Shown one piece after another: positions 36,553-44,884 of a stretch of DNA of 64,000 nt. The notes under the pieces are model-generated. The model was not told the origin of the DNA and ran no database searches. It saw only the letters and a program-made list of their open reading frames with translations. Positions within the stretch are counted from its first letter, which is position 1. Every line of letters begins with the position of its first letter. A program made the position numbers and the translations under genes. Source of the DNA: Symbiobacterium thermophilum IAM 14863 (GTDB lineage: Bacteria > Bacillota > Sulfobacillia > Symbiobacteriales > Symbiobacteriaceae); the NCBI RefSeq assembly GCF_000009905.1, contig NC_006177.1, forward strand, positions 2,046,001 to 2,110,000, written 5' to 3'.

Positions 36553-36951
36553 TCAACCCCGGCCGAGCACGTCGGCCAGGCGCAGGGCACCGGAGGCGCC
36601 CGCCTGCACGGCGGTCTGCGCCAGCTCCGAAAGCGTCTGGCCGTCGCGCAGGGTCAGGACCTCCAGCAGCATCGGCAGGTTGGCGCCGCAGACCACCTCC
36701 ACGCCGGGGCGCAGCAGGTACGCGGACGTGTTGGCGGGGCTGCCGCCGAACAGGTCCGCCACGATCAGCACGCCGTCGCCGGAATCCACCCGGGCCACCG
36801 CCTGCTCCATCGCCTCGCGGAACTGGTCCATCTCCTGGGCCGGCTGCAGCTCCAAGACGGCCACCTGGGACTGCTCCCCCGCGATCATCTCGGCGGCCTG
36901 CAGAAGGCCCGATGCCAAGGGACCATGGCTGATCAGCACGATGCCGATCAC
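36553..36951 (-). CDS. PTS mannose-family IIA component
   Basis: A 132-residue IIA domain. The active histidine is H9 in IVLISHGPLASGL, and the family loop DLFGGSPANTSAYLL is present. It takes phosphate from HPr. I chose the GTG at 36951 because AAGGGGG lies 8 bases before it; the GTG at 36960 directly abuts that site. IIA and IIB are separate polypeptides here. Confidence 0.94.
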   Translation of the reverse strand: MIGIVLISHGPLASGLLQAAEMIAGEQSQVAVLELQPAQEMDQFREAMEQAVARVDSGDGVLIVADLFGGSPANTSAYLLRPGVEVVCGANLPMLLEVLTLRDGQTLSELAQTAVQAGASGALRLADVLGRG

Positions 36952-36976
36952 CGGTCTCACCCCCTTACGTGGCGGC

Positions 36977-37005
36977 GGGGGGCGGGGTCAGGTCCCCGCC
37001 CCCCC
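36977..37005 (-). other. Strong hairpin inside the PTS operon
   Basis: An 11-bp stem (GGGGGGCGGGG/CCCCGCCCCCC) with a 6-base loop lies between the IID stop and the IIA start. There is no U-tract, so it is more likely an mRNA-stability or processing element than a terminator. Confidence 0.6.
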
Positions 37006-37016
37006 GGTGCCGTGCA

Positions 37017-37871
37017 TTACAGGATGCCCAGATAGCTGCAGGCGAAGGCGAGAACGGTCAGCCACAGGAGCACCTTGATCGGCGACTGACGGCGGGCCTT
37101 CAGCAGCCAGTAGGCAAAGCCGACGATGAGCAGCGGGATCATGTACGGCAGGATGGAGTCGAGCGCGGGCTGCAGCTCCACGACCTTCTCCGTGAGCTGC
37201 CCGTCCACGGTAACCTGCCGTACGAACTTGATCGGCGTCGTCACCTTCGCCATGATGGACGGAACGAAGCCGCCCACCACGATCAGGCCCATGATGGTCG
37301 CGCCCTCGGTGACCTTCTCCAGCGCGCCGCCGGCCACGGTGGTGACCAGGCTGACGCCCTGCTTGTAGCCCCAGGTGACCTGCGGGAACTTCAGGCCGAA
37401 CCAGCACAGGCCGAAGATGAACATGATCAGCGGGCCGGCCCAGCTGCCCTCCATGGCCAGCGAGGCGGCCAGGACGGCGACGATCGGGCGGAGCAGAATG
37501 GCCTGAATCGTGTCGCCGATGCCGGCAAACGGGCCCATCAGGGCCACCTTCAGGCTGTCGGCGACCTCGCCCTGCCCCTTCTCCTCCAGGGCGCAGGCGG
37601 CGCCGAAGATGATGGGCGAGCCGACCGCCGGGTTGGTGTTGTAGAACACCAGGTGCCGCTGCATGTTGGCGATGAGCTCTTCCTTGGTGCGGGAGACCCG
37701 CTGCAGGATCGGCAGGATCGACCACATGAAGCCCAGGGCCTGCATGCGCTCGTAGTTCCAGGACCACTGGAGCGTCAGGTTGTGCCGCCAGGCGGCCTTC
37801 CTGAGGTCAGCGGGGGTTACCGGGCCGTACTCCGGCAATACCTGGCTCTGGTCTACCTGCGTGTTAGCCAC
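37017..37871 (-). CDS. PTS mannose-family IID component
   Basis: A 284-residue membrane component. The family block is RHNLTLQWSWNYERMQALGF, followed by FYNTNPAVGSPIIFGAACALEE and LMGPFAGIGDTIQAILLRPI. It forms the sugar channel with IIC. Its start overlaps the IIC stop by 8 bases. IID is unique to the mannose PTS family. Confidence 0.96.
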   Translation of the reverse strand: MANTQVDQSQVLPEYGPVTPADLRKAAWRHNLTLQWSWNYERMQALGFMWSILPILQRVSRTKEELIANMQRHLVFYNTNPAVGSPIIFGAACALEEKGQGEVADSLKVALMGPFAGIGDTIQAILLRPIVAVLAASLAMEGSWAGPLIMFIFGLCWFGLKFPQVTWGYKQGVSLVTTVAGGALEKVTEGATIMGLIVVGGFVPSIMAKVTTPIKFVRQVTVDGQLTEKVVELQPALDSILPYMIPLLIVGFAYWLLKARRQSPIKVLLWLTVLAFACSYLGIL

Positions 37872-38607
37872 GAGCCCGCACCTCCTTCAGGTTGAGGTAG
37901 AGGATGCCGACGGCGACAGCGGTGAGCGCGATGCCGATCATGGGCACCTTCAGGTAAGCGAACAGGACGTAGCCCAGCAGGGCGAACGGCCAGTACTTCT
38001 TCAGCGGCATCATGGTCAGCAGTAGGGCGAAACCGAGGGCCGGCAGGACGGCGCCGGTGACCCGCATGGCGTTCATGACGTGGTCCGGCATCCAGTTGAT
38101 GAAGTTCTGCACGGGCTCTGCGCCCAGCCAGACCGCAAGGAAGACCGGGAAGAACCGTGTGAGGCCCCAGGGCAGCTGGCCCAGCAGGTGCCACCAGGTG
38201 ACCGCGCGCACGTTGCCTTCGGCGACCGCCTTGTCGGCGCCGTGGATGAACAGCGTCGTGGTGGCGCGGCCCAGCACGTCCAGCTGGGTCATGAGCAGCG
38301 CCGCCGGCACCGCGATGGCGAGGCCGCCCTCGACCCCCACGCCCGGCAGTGCGCCGAACGCGGTGCCGAGGATGGCGCCGGTCATGAAGTCGGGGATCGT
38401 CGCACCGCCGTAAGTCCACATGCCGAGGGACATGAGGGTCAGCGTCGCGCCGATCGTGAGGCCCATCTGCACATCTCCGACGATGAGTCCCGTAACCGCG
38501 CCGACGATGAGCGCCTCGTGCCAGAAGACGCTGGCACCCAGATTCATCACGACCGCAATGTACGCGATGATTCCCAGGAGCAGTGCAATCCCAATGCCAT
38601 ACGTCAA
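37864..38607 (-). CDS. PTS mannose-family IIC component
   Basis: A 247-residue integral membrane transporter with several helices. IIC signatures GLIVGDVQMGLTIGATLTLM and MGxxTYGGATIPDFMTGAILGTAFG are visible. It is the first gene of the operon and has ACCGGAGGTG upstream of the ATG at 38607. Confidence 0.94.
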   Translation of the reverse strand: MTYGIGIALLLGIIAYIAVVMNLGASVFWHEALIVGAVTGLIVGDVQMGLTIGATLTLMSLGMWTYGGATIPDFMTGAILGTAFGALPGVGVEGGLAIAVPAALLMTQLDVLGRATTTLFIHGADKAVAEGNVRAVTWWHLLGQLPWGLTRFFPVFLAVWLGAEPVQNFINWMPDHVMNAMRVTGAVLPALGFALLLTMMPLKKYWPFALLGYVLFAYLKVPMIGIALTAVAVGILYLNLKEVRARG

Positions 38608-39010
38608 CGCAACACACCTCCGGTCCTAGTTTGATCCTCCAGATGGACACGTCGCCGGGCCGAGGCCGCGCTTCCCTCCTTTCCCAGGCGCTGCCCGGCG
38701 GGTGTGTGGGCTGGACGACACGGTTCAGGATCCTAGGGTCATAGCTTTATCATTTTATGCGGTCGATACAGTCTTCATAGTACCGGTTCTGTCTAGGGCA
38801 GAAAAATCCTCCAACAGTCCCTCACTTTCTCAAGTTCGATACTAACGGGTTCCTTCCGGTGCAGCAGCAGCCCCTAAGGATCAGTACGACCGTGCTCCCC
38901 ATTGCGGCTCCGACCGGGAAGGTTGACGAAAACGTACGTTATGTGACCTGGGTCCGCGGCGGCGCATAGGATGGGGTGTACCGGTACGGTCCAAAGGAGG
39001 TCGCGACGGG
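38608..39010. other. Divergent 403-bp regulatory region
   Basis: Lies between the leftward PTS operon and the rightward SPOCS gene. The middle (about 38735-38855) is distinctly AT-rich and should hold the PTS promoter. I find no confident -35/-10 pair, -24/-12 pair or catabolite-control site. Two perfect 10-bp palindromes, AACGTACGTT (38931-38940) and GTACCGGTAC (38978-38987), lie closer to the SPOCS gene and could be operators. Confidence 0.4.
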
Positions 39011-39607
39011 TTGAAGGACAACGGATACGTGATTCAGACACCCGTGGTGGTGAACGCCAACACGGCGCAAGTGCTGGTTGTGAGCGAGATTCCGCTGACG
39101 CCCCCGGCCTTCAAGATCGACCACATCGACAAGCTGGTCGAAGTGGACGACTGCGTTGCGGCATGTGACAAGGTGATCATCAACGGCCGCCTGATCAAGA
39201 ACATCACGTACAAGACGGCGAAGGAGTGGGACCACAAGGGCGGCCTGAACCGCGTCTGCGGCGACGTGCGCCACTGCACCGTCGAGATCCCCTTCCACCT
39301 CTTCATCGATGTGCCCGGCAGCCGCGACGGCGATGACTGCGAGATCGAGGACGCCATCGTCGCCGGCGAGTTCGACAAGCTGGTGGACCGCAACCGGGAC
39401 GGCACCTTCTCCAAGCTGCTGGAGAAGTCGGTCATCAAGGTGCGGGCCAAGGTGGTGCGCCGCAGGTGGCTGAAGGTGAACGCCCAGGACGTCACCCCCA
39501 GGCGGCTGCGCTGCCCCGAGACGTCGGAGGTGGTCACCGTCCCGGGGCTGGACATCCCGACGCAGGACAAGGGCGACAAGCCCTTCGCCCCCGGGGACGA
39601 GTGGTAG
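39011..39607 (+). CDS. SPOCS (DUF3794) domain protein, sporulation-associated
   Basis: A 198-residue protein. The region VSEIPLTPPAFKIDHIDK...VIINGRLIKNITYKT matches the SPOCS/DUF3794 domain found in spore coat and cortex morphogenesis proteins such as SipL. The second half is rich in charged residues, with VIKVRAKVVRRRWL and a soluble acidic tail. It starts at TTG with AAAGGAGG 10 bases upstream. No signal peptide. The spore role is inference from the domain. Confidence 0.75.
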   Translation: MKDNGYVIQTPVVVNANTAQVLVVSEIPLTPPAFKIDHIDKLVEVDDCVAACDKVIINGRLIKNITYKTAKEWDHKGGLNRVCGDVRHCTVEIPFHLFIDVPGSRDGDDCEIEDAIVAGEFDKLVDRNRDGTFSKLLEKSVIKVRAKVVRRRWLKVNAQDVTPRRLRCPETSEVVTVPGLDIPTQDKGDKPFAPGDEW

Positions 39608-39608
39608 G

Positions 39609-39645
39609 AAAAAACGAACGGGCGGGGGTCGCTTCTCCCCCGCCC
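39609..39645 (-). terminator. Terminator of the stalk-domain gene
   Basis: A 9-bp GC stem (GGGCGGGGG/CCCCCGCCC, 39620-39628 and 39637-39645) followed on the minus strand by GTTCGTTTTTT. It lies between two converging genes. Confidence 0.75.
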
Positions 39646-39654
39646 CGTGCGCGC

Positions 39655-40416
39655 CTACTCGAACTTCAGGCCGGCGATGCCCATCTGGGCCATCACCAGC
39701 TGATCGCCCAGCGGCACCCCCTCGTAGGGGTGCAGCGTGACCACGATCCGCACCCGCTTCACGCCGTCCAGCGGCACCGAGAACGGCACGGGGTCGGACT
39801 TGGTCGTGAGGTCCGGGCTGGTGTAGATGGGCCGGTTCAGCTCATTGAGCACCACCAGGCGGCCCACGCGCCGCTCGCCGGCCAGCCCGAAATACTGGTG
39901 CGGCACGTAGAGCGTGCCGCTCATGCGGCCGACGCCCGCCGGCAGGTCGTAGTCGGCCCACAACTGCGAGGTCACGCCCCGCTTGTCCTCCACGTCGCCC
40001 CCCGGGGCGACCAGGGTGACCACGGTGGCCGCCGGCATCTCCTCCCCCTGCAGGCTGAGGGCCCGGTCGGCGAAGAACTGGACCTTGAAGCTGCCCTCCC
40101 CCTGCTCGGTCAGGCGGTTCCAGACCTCCGGGGTCTTCCCCGGGATCGCGCCCACGTAGATCGTGCCGTCCACGAACTCCACCGGGCGGCCCAGCGACTC
40201 CGCGATGAAGCGCAGCGGCACGTAGGTGCGGTTCTGATAGATGAAGCCCGCCTCGCCCCCCTGCGGCGTGCGCTCGATGCCGTCAAACACGTACTTCAGC
40301 GGCCGGAAGTGCACCGTAATCTGCCGCTCGTAGCCCGCCGCCACCGCCAGACCGCCGAACAGCACGGCCGCGGTCACGAAGCCGGCCACGAAGCCCATCA
40401 TGCCGTGTCTCCGCAA
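39655..40416 (-). CDS. Exported protein with copper-amine-oxidase-N-like (stalk) domain
   Basis: A 253-residue protein. An N-terminal signal anchor (MGFVAGFVTAAVLFGGLAVAAG) is followed by the stalk domain pattern YQNRTYVPLRFIAESLGRPVEFV. The C-terminal part is beta-rich (VRIVVTLHPYEG) and may be a carbohydrate-binding-like module. Such domains are common on Firmicute cell surfaces. Its own terminator follows. Confidence 0.8.
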   Translation of the reverse strand: MRRHGMMGFVAGFVTAAVLFGGLAVAAGYERQITVHFRPLKYVFDGIERTPQGGEAGFIYQNRTYVPLRFIAESLGRPVEFVDGTIYVGAIPGKTPEVWNRLTEQGEGSFKVQFFADRALSLQGEEMPAATVVTLVAPGGDVEDKRGVTSQLWADYDLPAGVGRMSGTLYVPHQYFGLAGERRVGRLVVLNELNRPIYTSPDLTTKSDPVPFSVPLDGVKRVRIVVTLHPYEGVPLGDQLVMAQMGIAGLKFE

Positions 40417-40531
40417 AGCAGCGCCCTCCTCTACGGACGAGTTCTCCTAGTGGAATTCGTCCGGAGGAGGGCGTTTCCTGTCCGTCGCGCGGGCCGGGAC
40501 ACCTCCGGCAGCGTGCGCCGGCGGGGCGGCG

Positions 40532-40975
40532 TCAGCCGTGCTCGATCAGCCGCACCTGCCCCAGGCTCACCTGGGCTCCGGCGCCTGCGTGCAGCGTCAC
40601 GCGCACCCCGGGGGAACCGGGCCCCGCCGCTTCGTAGCCGTCCGCGGCGCCGCCGGGCCAGCCGCGGTACCGGTCGTGTCCGGATCCGTCCGCCCGGCGC
40701 CCGCCGCTGCGAGGTCCATCTCCGGAGAGGCGGGCCTCCAGCCGGGCCACCCGCTCCTCCAGGGCACCGATGCGCCGGAGCAGGGACGCCGCCAGGTCCT
40801 CGTCGCCGGCGCGGGAACGTCCGGGTCGGTGCTCCGGCGGCCACCCGCGCCGGCCGGAGAGGCCGTCCCAGCCCCCGTCGCCCCGGTCGCCTGCGGGCCG
40901 CAGCCGCGAGGAGGTGCCGAAGCGCCCGTACCGGTCCGAGCGGAATACGATCGTGTCGCCGTGGGTGACGAACAT
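40532..40975 (-). CDS. Hypothetical protein with short coiled coil
   Basis: A 147-residue protein. It begins MFVTHGDTIVFRSDRYGRFG. It has a Gly/Arg/Asp-rich middle, a leucine-zipper-like helix (LLRRIGALEERVARLEARL) near residues 65-84, and a beta-like end (VRVTLHAGAGAQVSLGQVRLI). GAGGGGG lies upstream of the ATG. I do not recognise a family. The composition is unusual but the frame has clear secondary-structure features. Confidence 0.5.
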   Translation of the reverse strand: MFVTHGDTIVFRSDRYGRFGTSSRLRPAGDRGDGGWDGLSGRRGWPPEHRPGRSRAGDEDLAASLLRRIGALEERVARLEARLSGDGPRSGGRRADGSGHDRYRGWPGGAADGYEAAGPGSPGVRVTLHAGAGAQVSLGQVRLIEHG

Positions 40976-41034
40976 GGCCGCTGCCCCCTCGCCCTCACCA
41001 GCCTATTCCGGCCGGCGCGGCGGGGTGCGCGGGC

Positions 41035-42108
41035 TCAGCGGGCCGGGACCGCCAGCTTCTCCTTCACCCGGCGGATCACCTCGTCGGTGAACTCGGTGGT
41101 CCGGGCGGTTCCGCCCAGGTCGGCGGTCCGCACGCCCTGCGCCACAGCCTGCAGGCAGGCTTCCTGGATCGCCGCGCCCGCACGCTGGTACTCCGGATCC
41201 GGCATCTGCTTCAGCAGAGCGCCCGCCGCAAGCTGCATCGCCAGCGGGTTGGCCAGGTTCTTGCCCTGCAGGCTGGGCGCGGTGCCGTGCGGCGCCTCGG
41301 CCATGACCACCCGCGGGTTGAACTGTTCGTCGAAGGCGATGAGCAGCGACTCCGATCCCGCGATGGAGCCGTAGAGCGCCAGCACCAGGTCAGACAGGAT
41401 GTCCCCGTCCCGGTTGAGGCACGGGATGACCAGCGGCCGGGTCGCCCGCGCGATCAGCAGGGCGTACGCTGCGTCGATGAGCTGCGGGTCGTAGGGCACG
41501 TCCGGATTCCGCCTGGCCGCCTCGTCCATCGCCTCCTTCAGCAGTCCCTCGTAGGTCGGCGACACCGTCCACTTGGGGCCGCCGAAGACCAGCGCCCCCA
41601 TCTGCCGCGCGAGGCGGAAGGCGAACTCGGCGGTGGCACGGCAGTTGCGGGCGGAGATGTAGGTGGTGCGGAACGCCCGCTCCTCATCGCCCTCGCCCTC
41701 GCGCCACTCCTTCGCCTCGTACGCATCCTCGGTCGCCATGCGCACCACCGCGATGGGCGCGGTGATTCCGCCGATGGTCTCGACCCCCGGCAGGGGCCGG
41801 CCGGTCCGCAGGATGACCGTGCCGTCGATCTCCCGCCGCAGGATGGCGTTGGGCGACCCCACGTCTCCCCGGCCCTCCGGGGTGATGGTCGCCGCCTTCA
41901 GTCCGTACCCGTGCTCCCGCATCGCCGCGGCCGCCTCGTAGACGACCCGGTTACTGGTCGCCCGGCGGTTCTCCAGGCTCAGGTCATAACGCACCAGATG
42001 CAGCGGCAAGCCGATCACGTCAGGGCTGAGAAGCCGAACGGCCTCTTCCAGCAGCTCCTGCCCGGTCTGGTCCCCTTCCAGTACCACGATGGTCGGAACG
42101 AATGCCAT
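41035..42108 (-). CDS. Isocitrate/isopropylmalate dehydrogenase family protein
   Basis: A 357-residue beta-decarboxylating dehydrogenase. The N-terminal VVLEGDQTGQELLEEAVRLL and the C-terminal RTADLGGTARTTEFTDEVI match the family. Arg and Asp residues for metal and substrate are in AILRREID and NRDGDILSDLVLALYGS. It could be isocitrate or a related 2-hydroxyacid dehydrogenase; the leu genes are not nearby. It has its own promoter at 42133-42161. Confidence 0.85.
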   Translation of the reverse strand: MAFVPTIVVLEGDQTGQELLEEAVRLLSPDVIGLPLHLVRYDLSLENRRATSNRVVYEAAAAMREHGYGLKAATITPEGRGDVGSPNAILRREIDGTVILRTGRPLPGVETIGGITAPIAVVRMATEDAYEAKEWREGEGDEERAFRTTYISARNCRATAEFAFRLARQMGALVFGGPKWTVSPTYEGLLKEAMDEAARRNPDVPYDPQLIDAAYALLIARATRPLVIPCLNRDGDILSDLVLALYGSIAGSESLLIAFDEQFNPRVVMAEAPHGTAPSLQGKNLANPLAMQLAAGALLKQMPDPEYQRAGAAIQEACLQAVAQGVRTADLGGTARTTEFTDEVIRRVKEKLAVPAR

Positions 42109-42132
42109 GTGCTTCAGCCCCCTTCCGTCACA

Positions 42133-42161
42133 ATCCTAATCGGTGAGACGCCCCCTGTTAA
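42133..42161 (-). promoter_or_regulatory. Promoter of the dehydrogenase gene
   Basis: On the minus strand TTAACA (42161-42156), a 17-base spacer and TAGGAT (42138-42133), followed by GAAGGGGG and the ATG at 42108. Confidence 0.65.
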
Positions 42162-42167
42162 GCCCCA

Positions 42168-42190
42168 ATCGTTCCACGGTACAGAACGAT
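42168..42190. promoter_or_regulatory. Inverted repeat upstream of the dehydrogenase promoter
   Basis: ATCGTTC and GAACGAT are perfect 7-bp arms with a 9-base centre, just upstream of the -35 box. The position suggests an activator or repressor site. Confidence 0.4.
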
Positions 42191-42228
42191 GTTCTATTTC
42201 TCTTATGCCCTCGGGGAATGCCCCGCGC

Positions 42229-42258
42229 AAAACCCCCGTTCCCGTGACGGAACGGGGG
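42229..42258 (-). terminator. Terminator of the aro-psuG operon
   Basis: A perfect 10-bp stem (CCCCCGTTCC/GGAACGGGGG, 42233-42242 and 42249-42258), then TTTT on the minus strand. Confidence 0.9.
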
Positions 42259-42275
42259 TCGGCCATGTGCAGCGG

Positions 42276-43202
42276 CTACTTTCCGGCCTTCAGGGCGACG
42301 GCGATCTGCGCGCCCACCAGGGCGTTGTGCTTGACCAGCGCGATGTTGGTCTGCAGCGCCCGGCCGCTGGTGACCTCCTTCAGCCGGGCCAGCAGGTACG
42401 GGGTCACCGCCTTGCCGGTCACCCCCTCGGCCGCCATGGCCTTCAGGGCGTCCGCGATGTGCCGCTCCACCTCGTCGGGGTCCATGGCGTGCTCCTCCGG
42501 CACGGGGTTGACCACCAGCACGCCGCCGGGGAGCATGGTCTGCTGCCGCGCGTGGATGACGGCCGCGGCCTCCTCCGGCGTGTCCACCCGGGCGTCCACG
42601 CCGAACCCGGTGTCCCGGGTGTAGAAGCCGGGGAACCGGTCGGTCCGGTAGCCCAGCACCGTCACCCCCAGCGTCTCCAGAACCTCCAGGGTCGCGCCGA
42701 TGTCCAGCACCGACTTGGCCCCGGCGCAGACCACCGTGATGTCCGTGCGGCCCAGCACGGTCAGGTCCGCGGACACGTCCCACATCTGCGCGGGGTCGCC
42801 CGGGCTCTTGCGATGGACACCGCCGATGCCGCCGGTCACGAACACCTCGATCCCCGCCGCCGCCGCGATGGTCGCCGTGGTGGCGACGGTGGTCGCCCCC
42901 AGGGACTTGCGCGCCAGCACCACCGGCAGGTCGCGCAGCGACACCTTCACCGCCTCGGGCGAGGTCGCGAGCAGCTCCAGCTCCTCGTCCGTCAGCCCCA
43001 CCTTGCAGCGGCCGCCGATCACCGCAATCGTCGCCGGGACCGCGCCCTGGCTGCGGACGATCTCCTCCACCTCCCGGGCGGTGCGCAGGTTCTCGGGGTA
43101 CGGCATGCCGTGGCTGATGATGGTCGACTCCAGGGCCACCACGGGCCGGTTCCGGTCCAGGGCCTCCCGAACCTCCGGCGTATACGACAACAGGTACTTC
43201 AT
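42276..43202 (-). CDS. psuG: Pseudouridine-5'-phosphate glycosidase
   Basis: PsuG splits pseudouridine phosphate into uracil and ribose phosphate, or the reverse. It is 308 residues from the ATG at 43202 (GAGGAGG upstream, inside the 3' end of the aroB region). Family blocks are VALESTIISHGMPYPEN, VSADLTVLGRTDITVVCAGAKS and GVTGKAVTPYLL. It follows aroB by 8 bases and appears to be the last gene of that operon. PsuK kinase is not in the window. Confidence 0.93.
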   Translation of the reverse strand: MKYLLSYTPEVREALDRNRPVVALESTIISHGMPYPENLRTAREVEEIVRSQGAVPATIAVIGGRCKVGLTDEELELLATSPEAVKVSLRDLPVVLARKSLGATTVATTATIAAAAGIEVFVTGGIGGVHRKSPGDPAQMWDVSADLTVLGRTDITVVCAGAKSVLDIGATLEVLETLGVTVLGYRTDRFPGFYTRDTGFGVDARVDTPEEAAAVIHARQQTMLPGGVLVVNPVPEEHAMDPDEVERHIADALKAMAAEGVTGKAVTPYLLARLKEVTSGRALQTNIALVKHNALVGAQIAVALKAGK

Positions 43203-43210
43203 CTGAATCC

Positions 43211-44302
43211 TTACCTCCTCAGCGCTTCCAGTCCCCACCGGATGGCATCGGGCGAAACGTCGGGCGTGACGACCACCTCGCCGGGCCGCACGGGCATCAC
43301 CCAGTGGATCACTCCGCTCTTGATCTTCTTGTCCCGCCGCAGGAAGGGCTCCAGGTCCTTGGGATCCATGCCCTCCGGCAGCGTGGTGGGCAGGTCGAGG
43401 CGCTCCAGCAGACGCGTCAGCCGGAGCTCCAGCCGGCCCTCCTGTGCAATGCCGCTGTGCCGGGCGATGTGCGCCGCCGCAACCATGCCGACCGCGACGC
43501 ACTCGCCGTGAAGCCAGCGGAACCCGATGGCCGCCTCCAGGGCGTGGCCCACGGTGTGGCCGAAGTTGAGGATCGCCCGCAGCCCCTTCTCGCGGGGGTC
43601 CGCGGCCACCACCTCGGCCTTGATCCGGCAGCTCTCCGCCACCACCCGCTCCAGCACCGCGGGGTCGCCGGCGAGCACGTTGCCCACCTGGACCTCCACG
43701 TACTTCAGGAATTCCTCGTCCCGGATGACCCCGTGCTTGACCACCTCGGCCATCCCGGCGGACAGCTCCCGCCGGGGCAGGCTCTTCAGGGTCTCCACGT
43801 CGGCCACCACCAGAGAGGGCTGGTGGAACGCCCCCACCAGGTTCTTGCCCTGGGGCAGGTCGACGCCGGTCTTCCCGCCGATGGACGAGTCCACCTGTGC
43901 GAGCAGGGTGGTGGGCACCTGCACCAGGGGGATCCCCCGCAGGTAGGTGGCCGCGACGAACCCGGCCAGGTCACCGACCACGCCGCCGCCCAGGGCGACG
44001 ACCGCGCTGGTGCGGTCCAGCTCCGCCCGGACGCAGCTGCTGTACAGGCTGTAAGCCTGGGACAGCGACTTGGACGCCTCGCCGGCCGGCACCGTCACCC
44101 GGGCGGTGGTGATCCCGGCCTGCTCCAGAGCTGCGCGGGCGGCCTCCCCGTAGAGGGGCGCGACGTTGGCATCGGTCACCAGCAGGGCCCGCCGGGTCTC
44201 CGGCAGGTGCCGCCGCACCAGCGCGCCCAGCTGCGCCATCAGCCCGGCGCCCACGTAAATCGGGTAGCGTTCCTCGCCGAGTTCCACCCAGACCTCTGTC
44301 AC
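43211..44302 (-). CDS. aroB: 3-dehydroquinate synthase
   Basis: AroB closes DAHP to dehydroquinate, with NAD and zinc, in the shikimate pathway. It is 363 residues. VVALGGGVVGDLAGFVAATYLRGI and GGKTGVDLPQGKNLVGAFHQP are typical. It overlaps aroK by 4 bases. The protein sits mid-operon between aroK and psuG. Confidence 0.96.
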   Translation of the reverse strand: MTEVWVELGEERYPIYVGAGLMAQLGALVRRHLPETRRALLVTDANVAPLYGEAARAALEQAGITTARVTVPAGEASKSLSQAYSLYSSCVRAELDRTSAVVALGGGVVGDLAGFVAATYLRGIPLVQVPTTLLAQVDSSIGGKTGVDLPQGKNLVGAFHQPSLVVADVETLKSLPRRELSAGMAEVVKHGVIRDEEFLKYVEVQVGNVLAGDPAVLERVVAESCRIKAEVVAADPREKGLRAILNFGHTVGHALEAAIGFRWLHGECVAVGMVAAAHIARHSGIAQEGRLELRLTRLLERLDLPTTLPEGMDPKDLEPFLRRDKKIKSGVIHWVMPVRPGEVVVTPDVSPDAIRWGLEALRR

Positions 44303-44823
44303 CCGCGCTCTCCCCTTTCCTGTAGCTTTTCCATGATCTCTGCCACGACGTCCTGCAGCGAACGACGGTCCGTACAGATCCGCACGTGGGCGGCCTGGGC
44401 GTAGAACGGCCGGCGCGCGGCCGCCAGCGCCCGCAGCCGCCCCAGCGGATCAGGGCCGCTGAGCAGCGGCCGGCGGTGCAGCCCCTGCCCGCGGGCCCGG
44501 TCATACAGCGTTTCCGGCTCCGCATCCAGCCAGATCACGAACCCCGTGCGGCGCAGCGCCTCCCGGTTCTCCGTCCGCAGCACGGCGCCGCCCCCGGTCG
44601 CGATCACCTGGTTGTCGCCGGCGGCCGCCCGCGCCACCACCTCCGCCTCCCGGCGGCGGAACCCCTCCTCGCCCTCTGCGGCGAAGATGTCGGCGACGGT
44701 GCGGCCGGCGTCCGCCTCCACGAGCCTGTCCGTGTCCACGAAGGGCCGGCCCAGCCGCTCGGCCAGGAGCCGGCCCACAGCCGTCTTGCCGGATCCCATG
44801 AGTCCCACGAGAACGATGTTCAC
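44299..44823 (-). CDS. aroK: Shikimate kinase
   Basis: AroK phosphorylates shikimate. It is 174 residues. Walker A is GLMGSGKTAVG at 7-17. The substrate-binding parts FVDTDRLVEADAGRTV and ATGGGAVLR are visible. It overlaps aroB by 4 bases (ATGA). Confidence 0.95.
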   Translation of the reverse strand: MNIVLVGLMGSGKTAVGRLLAERLGRPFVDTDRLVEADAGRTVADIFAAEGEEGFRRREAEVVARAAAGDNQVIATGGGAVLRTENREALRRTGFVIWLDAEPETLYDRARGQGLHRRPLLSGPDPLGRLRALAAARRPFYAQAAHVRICTDRRSLQDVVAEIMEKLQERGERG

Positions 44824-44884
44824 CGCACCGCCCCCCTGCCGCCGCGCGCTCCCGCGAGCCCGTCCGCGGGCGCCCCCCGGCCCG

